From: JBBQXK01 sp038209775
Lineage (GTDB): Bacteria; Pseudomonadota; Alphaproteobacteria; Rhodobacterales; Rhodobacteraceae
Length of the DNA stretch: 29,066 bases
Reading direction: 5' to 3'
Assembly (NCBI GenBank): GCA_038209775.1
Contig: JBBQXK010000047.1
Location: 1 to 29,066 of the forward strand
A program made the position numbers and the translations under genes. Positions 15,073 to 23,080 of the stretch are shown piece by piece. The notes beneath the pieces are model-generated. The model was not told the origin of the DNA. It did not search any database and saw only the letters and a list, made by a program, of their open reading frames with translations. Numbering within the stretch: position 1 is the first letter of the stretch; each line of letters begins with the position of its first letter.

Positions 15073-16239
15073 TCACACCGCCGCTTTCAGCGCCTCGATC
15101 AGGTCGGTCTTTTCCCAGGAAAACCCGCCATCCGCCTCGGGCGCGCGGCCGAAGTGGCCGTAGGCGCTGGTGCGGGCATAGATCGGGCGGTTCAGGCCAA
15201 GATGGGTGCGGATGCCGCGCGGGGTCAGGTCCATGCAGGTGGCCACGGCGCGTTCAATGGCGGCTTCGTCCACCTTGCCGGTGCCGTGGGTGTCGACATA
15301 GATCGACAGGGGTTTCGCCACGCCAATGGCATAGCTGACCTGCAGGGTGCAGCGTTCGGCCAGACCCGCCGCGACCACGTTCTTGGCGAGGTAGCGCGCG
15401 GCATAGGCGGCGGAACGGTCGACCTTGGTCGGGTCCTTGCCGCTGAACGCGCCACCGCCATGCGGGGCGGCGCCGCCGTAGGTGTCAACGATGATCTTGC
15501 GACCCGTCAGGCCGGCGTCGCCATCAGGCCCGCCGATCACGAAGGTGCCGGTGGGGTTCACGTGCCATTCGGTTTTCTTGGTCAGCCAGCCCGCAGGCAG
15601 GACTTCGCGGATATAGGGCTCGACAATCCCACGGATCACTTTGGAGGTCTGGCGCTTGCTGGTGTGCTGGGTGGACAGCACGATGGACGTCACCTCGACC
15701 GGCTTGCCATCGGCATAGCGCAGGGTGAGTTGGCTTTTCGCGTCGGGGCCAAGGGTCGGCTCTGCCCCGGATTTGCGGGCCTCGGTCAGGCGGCGCAGGA
15801 TCGCGTGGGCATAGTGGATGGGGGCCGGCATGTATTCGGGCGTCTCAAGCGTCGCATAGCCGAACATGATGCCCTGATCGCCTGCGCCGTCACGGTCGAC
15901 CCCTTGGGCGATATGGGCGGATTGTTCGTGCAGATAGTTGTGGACCTTGATCTTGTCCCAGTGAAACTTCTTCTGCTCGTACCCGATGTCCTTGACGCAA
16001 GCGCGCACGATGCCGTCGATGCGGGCCATCATCGCTTTGGTCGCCTCGGCGCTGGACAGGCCGACCTCGCCGCCCACCACAACGCGGTTGGTGGTGGCAA
16101 AGGTTTCGCAGGCGACGCGGGCGTTCGGCTCCTCGGTCAGGAACGCGTCGAGGACGGCATCCGAGATGCGGTCGCACAATTTGTCGGGGTGGCCTTCCGA
16201 GACGGACTCGGAGGTGAAAACGTAGTTCTTGCGGCTCAT
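15073..16239 (-). CDS. metK: S-adenosylmethionine synthetase
   Basis: MetK makes SAM from methionine and ATP in the cytoplasm. The 388-residue protein has SEGHPDK (14-20), where the His and Asp act in catalysis and metal binding, GAGDQGIMFGYA (118-129), and the phosphate-binding GGGAFSGKDPTKVDRS with the flexible-loop region before it. The C-terminal HFGRAPEADGGFSWEKTD is typical. The ATG at 16239 has its ribosome-binding GGAG built into the 3' strand of a SAM/SAH riboswitch, so SAM excess should block translation initiation. The downstream transporter gene is 4 bases away. Confidence 0.98.
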   Translation of the reverse strand: MSRKNYVFTSESVSEGHPDKLCDRISDAVLDAFLTEEPNARVACETFATTNRVVVGGEVGLSSAEATKAMMARIDGIVRACVKDIGYEQKKFHWDKIKVHNYLHEQSAHIAQGVDRDGAGDQGIMFGYATLETPEYMPAPIHYAHAILRRLTEARKSGAEPTLGPDAKSQLTLRYADGKPVEVTSIVLSTQHTSKRQTSKVIRGIVEPYIREVLPAGWLTKKTEWHVNPTGTFVIGGPDGDAGLTGRKIIVDTYGGAAPHGGGAFSGKDPTKVDRSAAYAARYLAKNVVAAGLAERCTLQVSYAIGVAKPLSIYVDTHGTGKVDEAAIERAVATCMDLTPRGIRTHLGLNRPIYARTSAYGHFGRAPEADGGFSWEKTDLIEALKAAV

Positions 16240-16245
16240 GTGGGA

Positions 16246-16293
16246 CGTGCTCCGTTGGGGTGATCCGCCACGCCAGGAAGCCGTTGTGACGGT
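16246..16293 (-). promoter_or_regulatory. SAM/SAH riboswitch in the metK 5' leader
   Basis: The minus-strand leader contains ACAACGGCUUCCUGGCGUG followed, after a short linker, by CAACGGAGCA. This matches the H-type pseudoknot of the SAM/SAH riboswitch as I remember it from structural work on a Rhodobacterales metK leader. Stem P1 is CCGUCAC (16292-16286) with GUGGCGG (16271-16265), 7 bp including one U-G pair. The loop CUUCC can pair with GGAG (16253-16250), which is also the metK Shine-Dalgarno, 10 bases before the ATG. Ligand binding would therefore occlude ribosome entry. Confidence 0.92.
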
Positions 16294-16305
16294 GGAATGA
16301 CACCC

Positions 16306-16334
16306 GCGCTATGCGCTGGCCCTGTTGCCGTCAA
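16306..16334 (-). promoter_or_regulatory. Candidate metK promoter
   Basis: TTGACG (16334-16329) and TAGCGC (16311-16306) are separated by exactly 17 bases on the minus strand. The -35 box overlaps the lnt stop codon. Transcription would begin around 16299, only a few bases before the riboswitch stem, which is the geometry expected for such a short aptamer. Confidence 0.55.
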
Positions 16335-17836
16335 GGGCCGAGGCGTCTGCGCCGCACCACAAACAGGGTTGCGAGACCGCCAAGCAACAACAACAGCGGC
16401 CAATCGCCCCAACGGGCAAAGGGGGTGGCGGGCAGGGCGGGCGGCAGCGCGTGGTCTAGGAAGCCCGCGGTACCCAGCCCCAATGACGCCAGTACCCGGC
16501 CCTTGGCGTCGATCACCGCCGACACCCCGGTATTGGCCACCCGGATCAGCGGCAACCCCTGTTCGATGGCGCGCAGGCGGGCCTGTTCCAAGTGCTGATA
16601 CGGGCCTGACAGGGTGCCGAACCACGCGTCGTTCGTCACCTGCAGCATCCAGCCGGGGCGGATGGGCACCGCGCGGGGGATGCCGGGAAATACCGCCTCA
16701 TAGCAAATCAGCGGCAGGACCAGGCCAAGCGTCGGGCCAAGGTCGATCACCCGGGGACCGGGGCCTGCGGAATAGCCGTAACCCTCAGCTGCCGCGAGGC
16801 CGGTGATGCCGAAACGGTCGCGCAGCGTGTCGCCGAAGGGCATGTATTCGCCAAAGGGCACCAGATGATGCTTGTCATAAATCTGGGCGACCACCCCCCC
16901 CGGCGTGATTACCGCCAGCGCGTTGAAATAGCGCATATCCCCGTCAGACCGCTGGATGCCCACCGCAACAGGCGCTGTACCGCCCGCCGTGGCGATCTCG
17001 GCCACCGCGCGGGGCGAGATGTCCAGAAGATAGGGCACGGCAGTTTCGGGCCAGATCACCAGATCGGGGGCAGGGCCGTCGCCGGGGGCGGCGGTCATCG
17101 TCAGCAGGCGGTCGAACAGGCTGCGGGCAACGGCCTCGTCCCATTTGATGTCTTGCGGCGTGTTTGGCTGCACCAGCCGCAGGGTCACGTCGCGCAGGGG
17201 CGGCTCGTCACTGCCCAGCCGTCCCTGACCGGCACCCCACGCGATGCCCCACAGCACCACCGCCACGCGCAATCCGCCGATCCGGCCCGCCGCCGCGAAC
17301 CCCGCCACCAGCATGGTGAGCAAGGTCAGCCCGTCCGCACCCACCAGTGCCGCACCTTGGGCGATGGGGGTATCGGTCCAGACATGCCCGGGTACCGCCC
17401 AGGGAAAGCCGGTCAGGACATGGCCGCGCAGGTATTCGGTGGCCGCAAGGGCCACGGCGAACATCAGCGTTGCGGGGCGGCCCAGATGCGCCAGCGCGCC
17501 GGCCCCGGCCCAGAACAGCGCCAGCCCGACCGACAGGAACACCAGCGCAAACGGGGCCATCCAGCCGTGGCGGGCGACGTCAACCAGAAAGGGTTCGACA
17601 ATCCACGACAGGGCCAGCGCGAAATACGCGGTGCCACCCCACAGCGCGCGGGCGGCCCCGCCGCGCGGTCCGGGGGCGGCTGCGACCAGTGCTGTCAGTC
17701 CCGCCAGGGCCGGCACCGACAGCCACCAAAATTCAAGTGGCGCCTGCCCGGTTGCAGCCAGTGCCCCCAGCCCCGCGCATGCAGCGCGCAAGCGCCAGCC
17801 GGCCAGCGCCAGGAAGGCCGACCAAAGTGCTGTCAT
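16331..17836 (-). CDS. lnt: Apolipoprotein N-acyltransferase
   Basis: Lnt adds the third acyl chain to the N-terminal cysteine of lipoproteins, on the periplasmic side of the inner membrane. The 501-residue protein has about six N-terminal membrane helices, a nitrilase-like periplasmic domain and a C-terminal helix (LLLLLGGLATLFVV). The Glu-Lys-Cys triad is visible as Glu264 (VIWPETAVPY), Lys322 (YDKHHLVPFGEYMPF) and Cys378 (LPLICYE). The length fits the family. Its ATG overlaps the stop of the CBS-domain gene by 4 bases, and it is the last gene of the phoH-ybeY-CBS-lnt unit. Confidence 0.96.
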   Translation of the reverse strand: MTALWSAFLALAGWRLRAACAGLGALAATGQAPLEFWWLSVPALAGLTALVAAAPGPRGGAARALWGGTAYFALALSWIVEPFLVDVARHGWMAPFALVFLSVGLALFWAGAGALAHLGRPATLMFAVALAATEYLRGHVLTGFPWAVPGHVWTDTPIAQGAALVGADGLTLLTMLVAGFAAAGRIGGLRVAVVLWGIAWGAGQGRLGSDEPPLRDVTLRLVQPNTPQDIKWDEAVARSLFDRLLTMTAAPGDGPAPDLVIWPETAVPYLLDISPRAVAEIATAGGTAPVAVGIQRSDGDMRYFNALAVITPGGVVAQIYDKHHLVPFGEYMPFGDTLRDRFGITGLAAAEGYGYSAGPGPRVIDLGPTLGLVLPLICYEAVFPGIPRAVPIRPGWMLQVTNDAWFGTLSGPYQHLEQARLRAIEQGLPLIRVANTGVSAVIDAKGRVLASLGLGTAGFLDHALPPALPATPFARWGDWPLLLLLGGLATLFVVRRRRLGP

Positions 17837-18807
17837 TGCGCGGCGGTCTTGCCCGCCTCGGCGGCCTCGGCGGCTTCGGCGGCAGCCACGGCGGCGGCGG
17901 TCGCCATCGCGGCTGGCAGGCGCACACGCAGGCGCTTGATGCGGCGGGGGTCGGCATCGACCACCTCGAACGCCACCCCGCTTTCATGCGGCACCACCTC
18001 GCCCCGCGCAGGGATGCGCCCGGTGCGCAGGAACACGATGCCGCCCAGCGTGTCGGTGTCGGCGTCATCCTCGCCGGTGCGCAGGCGGATACCGATGGCG
18101 GCCTCGAACTCATCCAGGGGGGCCATCGCCTGCGCCAGAAAGACGCCCGGTTTTTCCTCTTTCCACAAGGCGCCTTCCACCTCGTCGTGTTCATCCTCGA
18201 TCTCGCCGATGATGGTCTCGATCAGGTCCTCGATGGTGACAAGGCCGTCGACGCCGCCATATTCGTCGATGACCAGCGCCATATGCACCCGTTCGCGCTG
18301 CATCTTTTGCAGCAGCACACCAATGGGCATCGACGGCGGCACAAAGATCAGCGGACGCAAAAGTTTGCGCAGGTTGAAACGCGCGGTGGCCCCGAACCCG
18401 TGCTGCAACGCCAGATCCTTGAGCAGGATCAGCCCCACAGGATGGTCAAGCGTGCCCTTGTAGACCGGCAGGCGGCTGAACCCGTGCTGGCGGAACACCG
18501 CCACCAGATCCTCGCGCCCGATGTCGGTAGGGACCGATATGATTTCGACCTTGGGCACCGACACGTCATCCACGCGCAAGCGCCGGAGGTTGGCCATGCC
18601 ATGCCCCACGACCTGATGCGCCGCCATCGCGTGGGGGGCGACAGGCGTTGCGGGGTCAGTCTTTCCCTTGCGGCCCGGGCGCAGCACCCGGATCAGGCGC
18701 TGCATCATGCCACTTCGTGGCGGCGTCTCGGGCGATGCTTCGCCCGTGTCGGTGGCCGTATCCGGTGTCTGTGCGACACTGGACGCGCCGTCGTTCCTAC
18801 TGCCCAT
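17833..18807 (-). CDS. CBS-domain protein of the CorC/TlyC (hemolysin-like) family
   Basis: This 324-residue cytoplasmic protein carries two CBS domains: from VPKVEIISVPTDIG through RLPVYKGTLDHPVGLI, and around LRPLIFVPPSMPIGVLLQKMQ to VIDEYGGVDGLVTIEDLIE. A C-terminal CorC/HlyC domain follows, containing DTDTLGGIVFLRTGRIPARGE. The C-terminus ends in an Ala/Glu-rich tail. In enterobacteria the equivalent gene beside lnt is called corC and has been linked to magnesium/cobalt efflux and membrane damage; a precise role here is not shown. I chose the ATG at 18807 (AAGGA just upstream); an ATG at 18846, 3 bases after the ybeY stop, would add 13 residues and is possible through coupling. Confidence 0.88.
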   Translation of the reverse strand: MGSRNDGASSVAQTPDTATDTGEASPETPPRSGMMQRLIRVLRPGRKGKTDPATPVAPHAMAAHQVVGHGMANLRRLRVDDVSVPKVEIISVPTDIGREDLVAVFRQHGFSRLPVYKGTLDHPVGLILLKDLALQHGFGATARFNLRKLLRPLIFVPPSMPIGVLLQKMQRERVHMALVIDEYGGVDGLVTIEDLIETIIGEIEDEHDEVEGALWKEEKPGVFLAQAMAPLDEFEAAIGIRLRTGEDDADTDTLGGIVFLRTGRIPARGEVVPHESGVAFEVVDADPRRIKRLRVRLPAAMATAAAVAAAEAAEAAEAGKTAAQ

Positions 18808-18849
18808 CGTTCCTTGTCCGAAGTGACGTGCCCCTTGGGGCACCATTGC

Positions 18850-19353
18850 CTAGTATGGGTTTGCAACACCAAGGGTTGCAAGGGTGGTGATTTCGATGCG
18901 TTCCATCAGGTCTGCATCCTCGTCGTCGTCGTGGTCGTAACCCAGAAGATGCAGCGTTCCATGCACGATCAGATGACAGGCGTGGTCGGACAGTGATTTT
19001 CCTTGCTCTGCCGCCTCGCGTGCGCAGGTGTCAAAGGCCAGTGCCACATCGCCCAGATGCAGGGGATCTGCGGCATCGCCCGGTGCGGGGGGCGGTGGCT
19101 GATTGCCGAAGGTGTCGCTGCTGCGGTCCTGCGATGGCCAGGACAGCACGTTGGTCGGCGTGGCCCTACCCCGGAACTGCCCGTTCAGCACCGCGATCCG
19201 CGCATCATCACAAGCCATCAGGCACAGCGTGAACCCACGCGGCGCAAGGCCAGCCCCGGCCAGCGCCGCCACGCCCGCGCGTTCTGCAATCGGGGCGAGA
19301 TCAATCGCCCCCCATCGGTCGTCTTCGATCAGCGTTTCAACCAGAGGCTCCAT
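18850..19353 (-). CDS. ybeY: Endoribonuclease/rRNA maturation factor YbeY
   Basis: YbeY is a zinc-dependent RNase-like protein for 16S rRNA 3'-end maturation and ribosome quality control. The 167-residue product has the H-x3-H-x5-H metal site in VHGTLHLLGYDH (His131, His135, His141) and the earlier NVLSWPS (68-74) and LHLGDVALA (98-106) motifs. The frame is open to 19389, but the ATG at 19353, preceded by GAGG inside the end of phoH, gives the usual length. That start overlaps phoH by 17 bases, so translation is coupled, matching the conserved phoH-ybeY pair. Confidence 0.95.
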   Translation of the reverse strand: MEPLVETLIEDDRWGAIDLAPIAERAGVAALAGAGLAPRGFTLCLMACDDARIAVLNGQFRGRATPTNVLSWPSQDRSSDTFGNQPPPPAPGDAADPLHLGDVALAFDTCAREAAEQGKSLSDHACHLIVHGTLHLLGYDHDDDEDADLMERIEITTLATLGVANPY

Positions 19354-20350
19354 CGTCGGCCTCATAAGCCTCGATGATGCGGCCCACAAGCGGGTGGCGC
19401 ACGACGTCCTTGGCGGTGAAGTAGTTGAAGCTGACGCCCTTGACCGCCTTCAGGATGCGTTCGGCATCGGCCAGACCACTGGCGGTGCCGCGCGGCAGGT
19501 CGACCTGCGTGCGGTCGCCGGTGATCACCATGCGTGACCCTTCGCCCAGACGGGTCAGGAACATCTTCATCTGCATGGTGGTCGCGTTCTGCGCCTCGTC
19601 CAGCACGACAAAGGCATTCGACAGGGTGCGGCCACGCATAAAGGCAAGGGGCGCGATTTCGATCCGCTTTTCCAGCATCAGCTTTTCAACATGCTTTGGC
19701 GGGAAGAAATCATTCAGCGCGTCATAGAGGGGCTGCATGTAGGGGTCGATCTTTTCCTTCATGTCCCCGGGCAGGAAGCCCAGCCGTTCCCCCGCCTCGA
19801 CCGCCGGGCGCGACAGGATCATCTTTTCAACCGCGCCGGTGATCAGCATGGTCACGCCCACCGCCACGGCAAGATAGGTCTTGCCGGTACCCGCAGGGCC
19901 GATGCCGAACCCGAGTTCGTTGTCGAACAGGTTCTTCACATAGGCCTTTTGCGCATCGGTGCGGGGTTCCACGCCCTTGCGCCGGGTGCGCAGTTCATAT
20001 CGCCCGCCAGTGAACATCTCGATCTGTTCGCCTTCGGGGGCCGGGGCCGCGGTGCGGCCAAGGCGAATCGCCCCGTCAATATCGCCTGCAACCACCGTCT
20101 TGCCTGCCTCCAGCCGGGCATAGACCGACCGCAACACCGCCGCCGCCTGTTCCCGTGCCTGCCTGTCCCCGATCACCGCCAGCCGGTTGCCCCGGCGCAG
20201 GATGTGGACCCCCAACTGATGCTCGATCTGCGCCAGGTTCCTGTCAAACTCGCCGCAAAGGCTTATCAACAGGCGGTTGTCGGGGAATTCCAGAAGCGTT
20301 TCGATCACGTCTTCCGGGGCTTGCGGGGGGGTCAGCGCGCTGATGCCCAA
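19337..20350 (-). CDS. PhoH family ATPase (PhoH-like, PhoL)
   Basis: This 337-residue cytoplasmic P-loop ATPase is of the short PhoH/PhoL type that pairs with YbeY and probably acts on RNA. An N-terminal KH-like region (ISLCGEFDRNLAQIE to HILRRGNRLAVIG) precedes Walker A GPAGTGKT (151-158), Walker B VVLDEAQN and the sensor region MVITGDRTQVDLP. No ATG is well placed at the 5' end. A TTG at 20350 follows AAGGAG at 6 bases and gives the expected N-terminus (GISALTPPQAPEDVIETLLEF), so TTG is called as the start. The 20-codon upstream extension lacks a ribosome site. It is the first gene of the phoH-ybeY-CBS-lnt operon. Confidence 0.93.
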   Translation of the reverse strand: MGISALTPPQAPEDVIETLLEFPDNRLLISLCGEFDRNLAQIEHQLGVHILRRGNRLAVIGDRQAREQAAAVLRSVYARLEAGKTVVAGDIDGAIRLGRTAAPAPEGEQIEMFTGGRYELRTRRKGVEPRTDAQKAYVKNLFDNELGFGIGPAGTGKTYLAVAVGVTMLITGAVEKMILSRPAVEAGERLGFLPGDMKEKIDPYMQPLYDALNDFFPPKHVEKLMLEKRIEIAPLAFMRGRTLSNAFVVLDEAQNATTMQMKMFLTRLGEGSRMVITGDRTQVDLPRGTASGLADAERILKAVKGVSFNYFTAKDVVRHPLVGRIIEAYEADDGASG

Positions 20351-20490
20351 CGGGGTCTCCTTATGCTGCGTGCGTTTGCAAAGTTTGCGCCGCCGTCTTG
20401 GGTCTGGCAAGGGCCGAGACGGCGGTCGCGGCAGACTGACGCAGATTTGTGCCGATGCGATGACAGATCAGGCATGCGTACGGAAATGCA

Positions 20491-20520
20491 ATCGGCCCCA
20501 TCCTTGCGGAAGGGGCCGAT
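20491..20520 (-). terminator. Hairpin terminator after the lipoprotein gene
   Basis: A perfect 9-bp stem (20512-20520 with 20491-20499, arms ATCGGCCCC and GGGGCCGAT, 12-base loop) lies 26 bases after the lipoprotein stop. On the minus strand it is followed by TGCATTTCC, a weak U-rich tail. It separates the OmpA/lipoprotein unit from phoH. The remaining 20351-20490 spacer shows only the phoH ribosome site. Confidence 0.7.
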
Positions 20521-20546
20521 GCGGAACGCTACGGTCACAGGCAAGC

Positions 20547-20900
20547 TTACCTGCGGCGGCGCGGAACGTAATCTTCGATGCCGGCGTCGCGGGTCTGATA
20601 ATCCTTGACCACGGCCCCGGGCGGAAACTGGTTGTTGCAGACGGGCAAGCCCGACACGGGATCAAACCGCGGCGAAGAATACCCCTCGACGCCGTCATCG
20701 GCGATCCAGTTCTGACAGCCGTCGGGATCATAGGCGATGGCGAAGCCGCCATTGCGCAGGCTGATGTTGTCACGCCCGGTGTCCGAGGCGGTGGCAATCA
20801 CCGTGTTCGGATCATCGGTGTATCGCACAAGCCCGCCGCCTTCACAGGCGGACAGAAGAAGTGCGGCGGTCAGTGCAGCGGGAATAAAGCGCATGTTCAT
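20547..20900 (-). CDS. Small lipoprotein with a Cys-flanked envelope motif
   Basis: The 117-residue product begins with a lipoprotein signal peptide whose lipobox is LLSAC (cleavage before Cys19), so it should be lipidated and placed in the envelope. Residues 60-88 contain DGCQNWIADDG, EGYSSPR and SGLPVC, a pattern repeated in the OmpA-domain protein encoded just upstream. The rest is polar without further recognisable domains, and the C-terminus is basic (YVPRRRR). I chose the ATG at 20900; a GTG at 20912 overlapping the neighbouring stop is an alternative. The gene begins 5 bases after the OmpA stop, so the two are co-expressed. I do not know a named family for the motif. Confidence 0.75.
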   Translation of the reverse strand: MNMRFIPAALTAALLLSACEGGGLVRYTDDPNTVIATASDTGRDNISLRNGGFAIAYDPDGCQNWIADDGVEGYSSPRFDPVSGLPVCNNQFPPGAVVKDYQTRDAGIEDYVPRRRR

Positions 20901-20905
20901 CTTGA

Positions 20906-21472
20906 TCACCACCGATAGCAGACGATTTCGACGCGACGGTTCTTTTGCATGCCAGCGGCACTGCTGTTGGACGCAATCGGCTGGCGTTCGCCATAGCCGA
21001 TCTCGCGTTCCACCGGCGCACCGACCGACCGGGCGACAGCAGCGACCGAGGCCGCCCGGCGCTGCGACAGGCGGATGTTGTATTCATCCGATGCGCGGCT
21101 GTCGGTGTGGCCGTAAATGGCATAGCCAAACGCACCCGCCTGCTGGAAGAACTGCGTCAGCCGCGACCGGCCATGCGCCGTCAGGTGATGGCTGTCGGTG
21201 GCAAACAACTCGTCGCTGTTCATCACCGCGCAGGTGTTCCGCTTGAGGCACACCGGCTTGCCGGTATGCGGATTGCGGCGCGGGACCATATAGCCCTCAA
21301 GCCCGCCATCAGCCCACCAATGCATGCAGCCGTCATCGTCAATCCAGGCGCCCCATTCGATCACGCCAACCTGACGCGGTTTGTTCTGCGCCATTGCGGG
21401 GGTCATACCCGCCAGTCCCAAGGCCACAACTGCCACCAAGGCAGTGCGAAGCCCCCTAGAAAAAAGTGTCAT
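20906..21472 (-). CDS. OmpA-family peptidoglycan-binding envelope protein
   Basis: This 188-residue secreted protein has a signal peptide (TALVAVVALGLAGMTPAMA, cleavage near residue 29). An N-terminal Cys-flanked motif follows (residues 47-75, DGCMHWWADGG, EGYMVPR, GKPVC). Residues about 85-188 form a C-terminal OmpA domain with YGHTDSRASDEYNIRLSQRRA and the terminal NRRVEI, which normally binds diaminopimelate in the wall. The ATG at 21472 gives a standard signal peptide but has only a poor ribosome site. An ATG at 21529, with AAGGA upstream, would add 19 residues before the signal sequence. The downstream lipoprotein shares its N-terminal motif. The 185-base spacer to miaB holds no other gene. 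Confidence 0.83.
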   Translation of the reverse strand: MTLFSRGLRTALVAVVALGLAGMTPAMAQNKPRQVGVIEWGAWIDDDGCMHWWADGGLEGYMVPRRNPHTGKPVCLKRNTCAVMNSDELFATDSHHLTAHGRSRLTQFFQQAGAFGYAIYGHTDSRASDEYNIRLSQRRAASVAAVARSVGAPVEREIGYGERQPIASNSSAAGMQKNRRVEIVCYRW

Positions 21473-21657
21473 CACGGCAGCACCCCCCCGGGCATCGCAA
21501 GGCTTCATTTCGATGTAAAACCATTGCATTGCGTTCACGTCCTTGTAAAGCCCTAGTCACGGACAAAAAAATCCTTGCGTTGAACGGTTGCCGGGCTGCG
21601 GACAATTCCGGGCAGAATGGGGTGTTTGTTGCCGAAATCAGCCCGTCTTTCGCGCTG

Positions 21658-22956
21658 TCAGGCCAGTCTCTGCCCGGACAGAGAGTTGGTCGAGGCCGCA
21701 ATGATCGTGACGGGAACGATCAGCCCGGGCTGACCCTGCGGATCATCGACGTGGACGGCCTGCAAATGTTCCGACTTGCCCATCCACTGGCCCGGCATGC
21801 GCCCGGGTTTTTCATAAAGCACGGTCGTGCCGCGCCCCACCATCGCGTCCTGTGCGGCATGCTGCTGGGTGGTGACCAGCGCCTGCAGCGCCTGCAAACG
21901 GGCTGCCGCCACGTCGGCCGGGACCGCCGGTTTCAGGGATGCGGGCGTGCCCGGGCGGGGCGAATAGCGAAAGCTGAACGCGGCACCATAACCCACGGCG
22001 CGGATCAGCGACATCGTCGCTTCGAAATCCGCGTCGGTCTCACCGGGGAAGCCGACGATGAAATCGGATGACAGCAGGATGTCGGGACGCGCGGCGCGGA
22101 TGCGGTCAACCAGTGCCAGGTAGTGGTCAGCGGTATGCTTGCGGTTCATCGCGCGCAGAATGCGGTCGCTGCCCGACTGCACCGGAAGGTGAAGGTACGG
22201 CATCAGTTGCGCCACTTCTCCGTGTGCCGCGATCAGGTCATCCGACATGTCGTTGGGATGGCTGGTGGTATAGCGGATGCGGGCAAGGCCGGGAATGGCG
22301 GCCAGATCGCGGATCAGTCCGCCAAGTCCCGCCTCGCTGCCGTGCCAGGCGTTCACGTTCTGGCCCAGCAGGGTGATTTCCCTGACCCCGCGCGCCACCA
22401 GACCGGCGGCTTCCGCCAGGATGCGCGCGGCGGGGCGGCTGACCTCTGACCCACGGGTATAGGGCACCACGCAAAAGGCACAGAACTTGTCGCAGCCTTC
22501 CTGCACGGTCAGGAACGCGGTCGGGGCGCGCAGGGATTTGCGTTCGGGCAGGTGGTCGAACTTGTCCTCGGGCGGAAAGTCGGTATCGACGACACGGCCC
22601 CCGGCCTGCAGCATGGCGGGCAGGCGGTGATAGCTTTGCGGGCCGACCACCAGATCGACCAGCGGCATGCGGCGGATGATCTCGGCCCCTTCCGCCTGTG
22701 CCACACAGCCCGCAACGGCGATTTTCATGTCAGGATTGGCGGTTTTCAGCGGGCGCAGGCGGCCCAGATCCGAGAACAGCTTTTCCGACGCCTTTTCGCG
22801 GATGTGACAGGTGTTCAAAAGCACCATGTCGGCATCATCGGCGCTGTCGGTGGGAACATAGCCCTCGCCCGCCAGCACCTCGGCCATGCGTTCACTGTCG
22901 TGAACATTCATCTGGCAGCCATAGGTCTTGATGAACAGCTTCTTCGGTGTGGACAT
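21658..22956 (-). CDS. miaB: tRNA-2-methylthio-N6-dimethylallyladenosine synthase MiaB
   Basis: MiaB is a radical-SAM methylthiotransferase that thiomethylates i6A37 of tRNAs. The 432-residue protein has the three N-terminal cluster cysteines Cys14 (YGCQMN), Cys50 (NTCHIRE) and Cys84 (AGCVAQ). The radical SAM CxxxCxxC is at 155, 159 and 162 (GCDKFCAFCVVPYTRG). A C-terminal TRAM domain follows, from about residue 370. The ATG at 22956 gives the standard N-terminus; the open frame upstream is antisense to the neighbouring gene's region. The 124-base divergent spacer should hold its promoter. MiaB consumes two SAM per reaction, a link to the nearby metK. Confidence 0.96.
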   Translation of the reverse strand: MSTPKKLFIKTYGCQMNVHDSERMAEVLAGEGYVPTDSADDADMVLLNTCHIREKASEKLFSDLGRLRPLKTANPDMKIAVAGCVAQAEGAEIIRRMPLVDLVVGPQSYHRLPAMLQAGGRVVDTDFPPEDKFDHLPERKSLRAPTAFLTVQEGCDKFCAFCVVPYTRGSEVSRPAARILAEAAGLVARGVREITLLGQNVNAWHGSEAGLGGLIRDLAAIPGLARIRYTTSHPNDMSDDLIAAHGEVAQLMPYLHLPVQSGSDRILRAMNRKHTADHYLALVDRIRAARPDILLSSDFIVGFPGETDADFEATMSLIRAVGYGAAFSFRYSPRPGTPASLKPAVPADVAAARLQALQALVTTQQHAAQDAMVGRGTTVLYEKPGRMPGQWMGKSEHLQAVHVDDPQGQPGLIVPVTIIAASTNSLSGQRLA

Positions 22957-23080
22957 GGGCTTTCCCGCCTTTGAGGTGGCGCATAAGGCAAACAAGGGGA
23001 TCGCGCAACGCCGATGCCGGGTTGCATTGAAGGCTTCGTTCACCGATTCTGCCCAGACTGGGTGTTTTCGGGGGTGCGAT

